A DNA stretch of 7,778 nucleotides from the NCBI GenBank assembly GCA_021807645.1, contig JAKBCP010000027.1, forward strand, positions 1 to 7,778. The letters are read 5' to 3'. The position numbers were made by a program, and so were the translations under genes. This document shows, piece after piece, positions 6,288 through 7,778 of the stretch. Below the pieces are notes generated by a model, which worked only from the letters and a program-made list of their open reading frames with translations, was not told the DNA's origin and did not search any database. This stretch comes from a bacterium. Lineage in GTDB: Bacteria; Vulcanimicrobiota; Vulcanimicrobiia; Vulcanimicrobiales; Vulcanimicrobiaceae. Position 1 is the first letter of the stretch; each line of letters starts with the position of its first letter.

Positions 6288-7246
6288 GCGGCTATCTCGC
6301 CGTCATTTCGATCGGCACGAATTCGACGCGGGTTCTCCTTGCCGATGCTCCGGAGGGGCGCCCGCACGTCGCGCTGGAACGCTCGATCGGCACGCGTTTG
6401 GGCGAAGGGGTCGGCGAGAGCGGCATGCTCGGCGAAGAGCCGATGGAGCGAACGCTTGAAGCCGTGCGCGTGCATGTGGGAAGCGTACGCGGCCATTATC
6501 TGCGCTTGTACGCAATCGCTACCAGCGCGGTACGCCGTGCGACGAATCGCGAGGTTTTCGCGCGCGCCGTCGAGCGGATAACCGGCGTGCCGCTGCGCGT
6601 GCTCTCCGGAGAAGAAGAGGCCGCGGCATCCTTTCGCGGAGCGGTTGCGAGCCTTGCGCCGAGTCCGGGCACGATGACCGGAGCGATCGACGTCGGCGGC
6701 GGTAGCACGGAGTATGCGCTCGGCGTCGGGGATCTTCCGCAGCGTTCGATCTCGGCGGAGATCGGTGCGGTGCGCCTGACCGAGGCGGTGCCGGATCTCG
6801 CCGGGCACGCCGGTGCGGTCGGCGAAGCGGCGGTCGAACGGGCCCGTGCGCTCGCGCGCGAGCGCCTTGCGGCGTTCGCGGATTTTCGCGGCGCGGAGCG
6901 CATCGCGCTCGTCGGCGGAAGCGCGACCAGCGCGGCCTCGCTGATTCGCGGCAGGCGCGGCCGTATCGAACGCTACGAACTCACGCGCGACTTACTCGCT
7001 ACGACTTTTGCGCGGCTCTGCGCCCTGGGGATCGAAGAGCGGCGAGCCCTCGAAGGTGTGAAAGCGCAGCGCGCCGATATTCTTCCGGCCGGCGTGCTCA
7101 TTCTCGAAACGGCGTTAGCGTGCTTGAGCATGGATCGTGCGACGGTAACTGCGGGGGATCTCCTGCTCGGTTACCTTCTCCAACAGCAGGATGCTTTGGC
7201 GGGCGCGCGGCATCAGGGCAGAGCGGGAGGGTGGTGGAATCGGTAG
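6284..7246 (+). CDS. Ppx/GppA-family phosphatase (exopolyphosphatase or pppGpp phosphatase)
   Basis: Member of the actin/ASKHA-fold Ppx/GppA family, which strips terminal phosphate from polyphosphate or from pppGpp. At 320 residues it is the short form without the C-terminal HD-like domain of E. coli Ppx. Motifs: phosphate-1 loop S9-I-G-T-N-S-T-R (usually D-I-G-T-N-S), A79-T-S-A-V-R, L107-S-G-E-E-E-A (with the expected catalytic Glu), phosphate-2 loop D136-V-G-G-G-S-T-E, the GG pair at 211-212, and R263-A-D-I-L-P-A-G. Ser replaces the conserved metal-binding Asp at position 9, so activity may be altered. The TTG start at 6284 is the only suitable start and forms a TTGA overlap with the S1 gene; no Shine-Dalgarno is seen. 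The family fold ends near L299; the last residues (about 302-320) look like an unconserved tail. The last six codons and the TAG stop lie inside the downstream tRNA-Leu gene. Substrate cannot be assigned between polyphosphate and pppGpp. Confidence 0.9.
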   Translation: MSGYLAVISIGTNSTRVLLADAPEGRPHVALERSIGTRLGEGVGESGMLGEEPMERTLEAVRVHVGSVRGHYLRLYAIATSAVRRATNREVFARAVERITGVPLRVLSGEEEAAASFRGAVASLAPSPGTMTGAIDVGGGSTEYALGVGDLPQRSISAEIGAVRLTEAVPDLAGHAGAVGEAAVERARALARERLAAFADFRGAERIALVGGSATSAASLIRGRRGRIERYELTRDLLATTFARLCALGIEERRALEGVKAQRADILPAGVLILETALACLSMDRATVTAGDLLLGYLLQQQDALAGARHQGRAGGWWNR

Positions 7247-7308
7247 ACACAGCAGACTTAAAATCTGCCGCTCGCAAGGGCATCCGGGTTCAAGCCCCGG
7301 CCTTCCCA
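7225..7308 (+). tRNA. tRNA-Leu (anticodon UAA)
   Basis: Complete cloverleaf of 84 bases that I could fold by hand. Acceptor stem 7225-7231 (GGGAGGG) pairs with 7301-7307 (CCTTCCC, one G-U). A 3-bp D stem (7234-7236 with 7248-7250) closes a loop containing the conserved GG (7242-7243). Anticodon stem GCAGA/TCTGC (7252-7256 with 7264-7268), loop CTTAAAA with anticodon TAA at 7259-7261. A long class II variable arm (7270-7273 with 7278-7281, GCAA tetraloop) is typical of leucine tRNAs. T stem CCGGG/CCCGG (7284-7288 with 7296-7300) with loop TTCAAGC. Discriminator A at 7308, as expected for Leu. The 3' CCA is not encoded (AG follows), so it must be added by nucleotidyltransferase. It reads UUA and probably UUG. 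The first 22 bases overlap the 3' end of the Ppx/GppA-family gene on the same strand. Confidence 0.98.
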
Positions 7309-7357
7309 AGAACGTCAATTCGGCAACCAACATGCACGCAGCGAGGTTTGAGCGGGC
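7309..7357 (+). other. Short spacer between tRNA-Leu and the oxidoreductase
   Basis: Forty-nine bases with no hairpin plus T-run that would make an intrinsic terminator and no convincing -35/-10 pair. It contains an in-frame TGA (7349-7351) that limits how far upstream the next gene can start. The oxidoreductase may be co-transcribed with the tRNA. Confidence 0.5.
7343..7346 (+). promoter_or_regulatory. Possible Shine-Dalgarno of the oxidoreductase gene
   Basis: GAGG lies 11 bases before the ATG at 7358, slightly longer than the usual spacing. It is the only purine-rich match to the anti-Shine-Dalgarno in the spacer. Confidence 0.4.
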
Positions 7358-7778
7358 ATGTCCGCATCATTGTTCTCACCGTTCTCGCTACGTTCGGTCG
7401 ATATTTCGAATCGCGTTGTCGTATCGCCGATGTGCCAGTATTCTGCGATCGATGGAACCGCATCGGATTGGCATTTGGTCAACCTCGGCCATCTCGCGCT
7501 CTCGGGGCCCGGCTTAGTCTTTTTTGAAGCGACGCACGTCAATCCCGAAGGTCGCATCTCTCCGCACTGCCTCGGTCTCTATAGTGACGAAAACGAACGC
7601 GGCATAGCGCGCGTCGTCGATTTCATCAAGACCTGGTCGCAGAGTCGCATCGGCATTCAGCTCGGTCACGCCGGCCGTAAAGGCGGAACGCGGCCGCCGT
7701 TTCCCGCCGGAAATCTTCCGCCCGATCCGGCACTCTGGACGCCGGTCGCGCCGAGCGCGATTGCCTACGATGAAGATC
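7358..7778 (+). CDS. Old Yellow Enzyme / NADH:flavin oxidoreductase (YqjM-type), 3' end missing
   Basis: First 140 codons of an FMN-dependent ene-reductase of the YqjM (thermophilic-like) class of Old Yellow Enzymes, which reduce activated C=C bonds of enals, enones and similar electrophiles with NAD(P)H; cytoplasmic. The start at ATG 7358 is firm because TGA at 7349-7351 is in frame just upstream and the protein begins directly with the family opening L5-F-S-P-F-S-L-R. N18-R-V-V-V-S-P-M-C26-Q-Y28-S carries the class-defining Cys (redox-tuning contact with the flavin) and the active-site Tyr, at the same numbers as in B. subtilis YqjM. Further matches are the F-F-E-A-T-H-V-N-P-E-G-R-I block (FMN-contacting strand), the L-G-L-Y-S-D-E block and I-G-I-Q-L-G-H-A-G-R-K-G, then P-S-A-I-A-Y-D-E at the edge. 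The catalytic His pair and the arginine finger would lie beyond the window. The physiological substrate is unknown; detoxification is common for the family. Confidence 0.95.
   Translation, partial: MSASLFSPFSLRSVDISNRVVVSPMCQYSAIDGTASDWHLVNLGHLALSGPGLVFFEATHVNPEGRISPHCLGLYSDENERGIARVVDFIKTWSQSRIGIQLGHAGRKGGTRPPFPAGNLPPDPALWTPVAPSAIAYDED

Noticed and set aside
7124..7151. Possible tRNA promoter inside ppx (TTGAGC, 16-base gap, TAACTG)
   Set aside because: Only a weak match at the -10 site, and it would leave a leader of roughly 65 bases before the tRNA. Similar matches arise by chance in coding DNA.
7120..7527. Plus-strand 135-residue open frame spanning tRNA-Leu
   Set aside because: It reads through the tRNA and out of frame with both the phosphatase and the oxidoreductase, which have clear homology.

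Overview
The window is a densely packed, entirely plus-strand stretch of high-GC bacterial chromosome, with no mobile elements, no CRISPR and no gene-free stretch over 50 bases. From left to right it holds: the 3' part of a PAS-GAF-GGDEF diguanylate cyclase; a second, membrane-anchored PAS-PAS-GAF-GGDEF cyclase; a dolichol-phosphate-mannose-synthase-like family 2 glycosyltransferase; accD and accA (both carboxyltransferase subunits of acetyl-CoA carboxylase); a small FtsB/DivIC-like septum protein; a small S1-domain RNA-binding protein; a Ppx/GppA-family phosphatase; tRNA-Leu(UAA); and the 5' part of an Old Yellow Enzyme (YqjM-type) oxidoreductase that runs off the right edge.

Organism: high GC, use of GTG and TTG starts, a split prokaryotic accA/accD pair, and the DivIC-S1-Ppx gene order (an arrangement I recall from Gram-positive genomes) suggest a free-living, probably Terrabacteria-type bacterium. 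The overall flavour resembles uncultured phyla such as Candidatus Eremiobacterota, but I cannot prove this from the sequence and the guess is low confidence.

Layout and coupling: from the first cyclase to the phosphatase, neighbouring genes are separated by 2, 13 and 3 bases and then joined by four successive 4-base stop/start overlaps (ATGA, GTGA, TTGA, TTGA). This looks like one translationally coupled operon. It would link c-di-GMP synthesis, polyprenyl-phosphate sugar transfer at the membrane, malonyl-CoA production for fatty acids, a division-site protein, an RNA-binding regulator and (p)ppGpp/polyphosphate turnover: a plausible envelope-growth and signalling set, although the shared function is inference.

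No unmistakable new biological system is visible. The points most worth a second look are: (1) the phosphatase reading frame runs 22 bases into the tRNA-Leu gene and uses a UAG inside the tRNA D-loop as its stop; (2) the phosphatase has Ser in place of the usual Asp in its first phosphate-binding motif; (3) AccA has an altered form of a normally well conserved loop; (4) the two adjacent cyclases are paralogues, one with a canonical RxxD inhibitory site and the other with RxxE.
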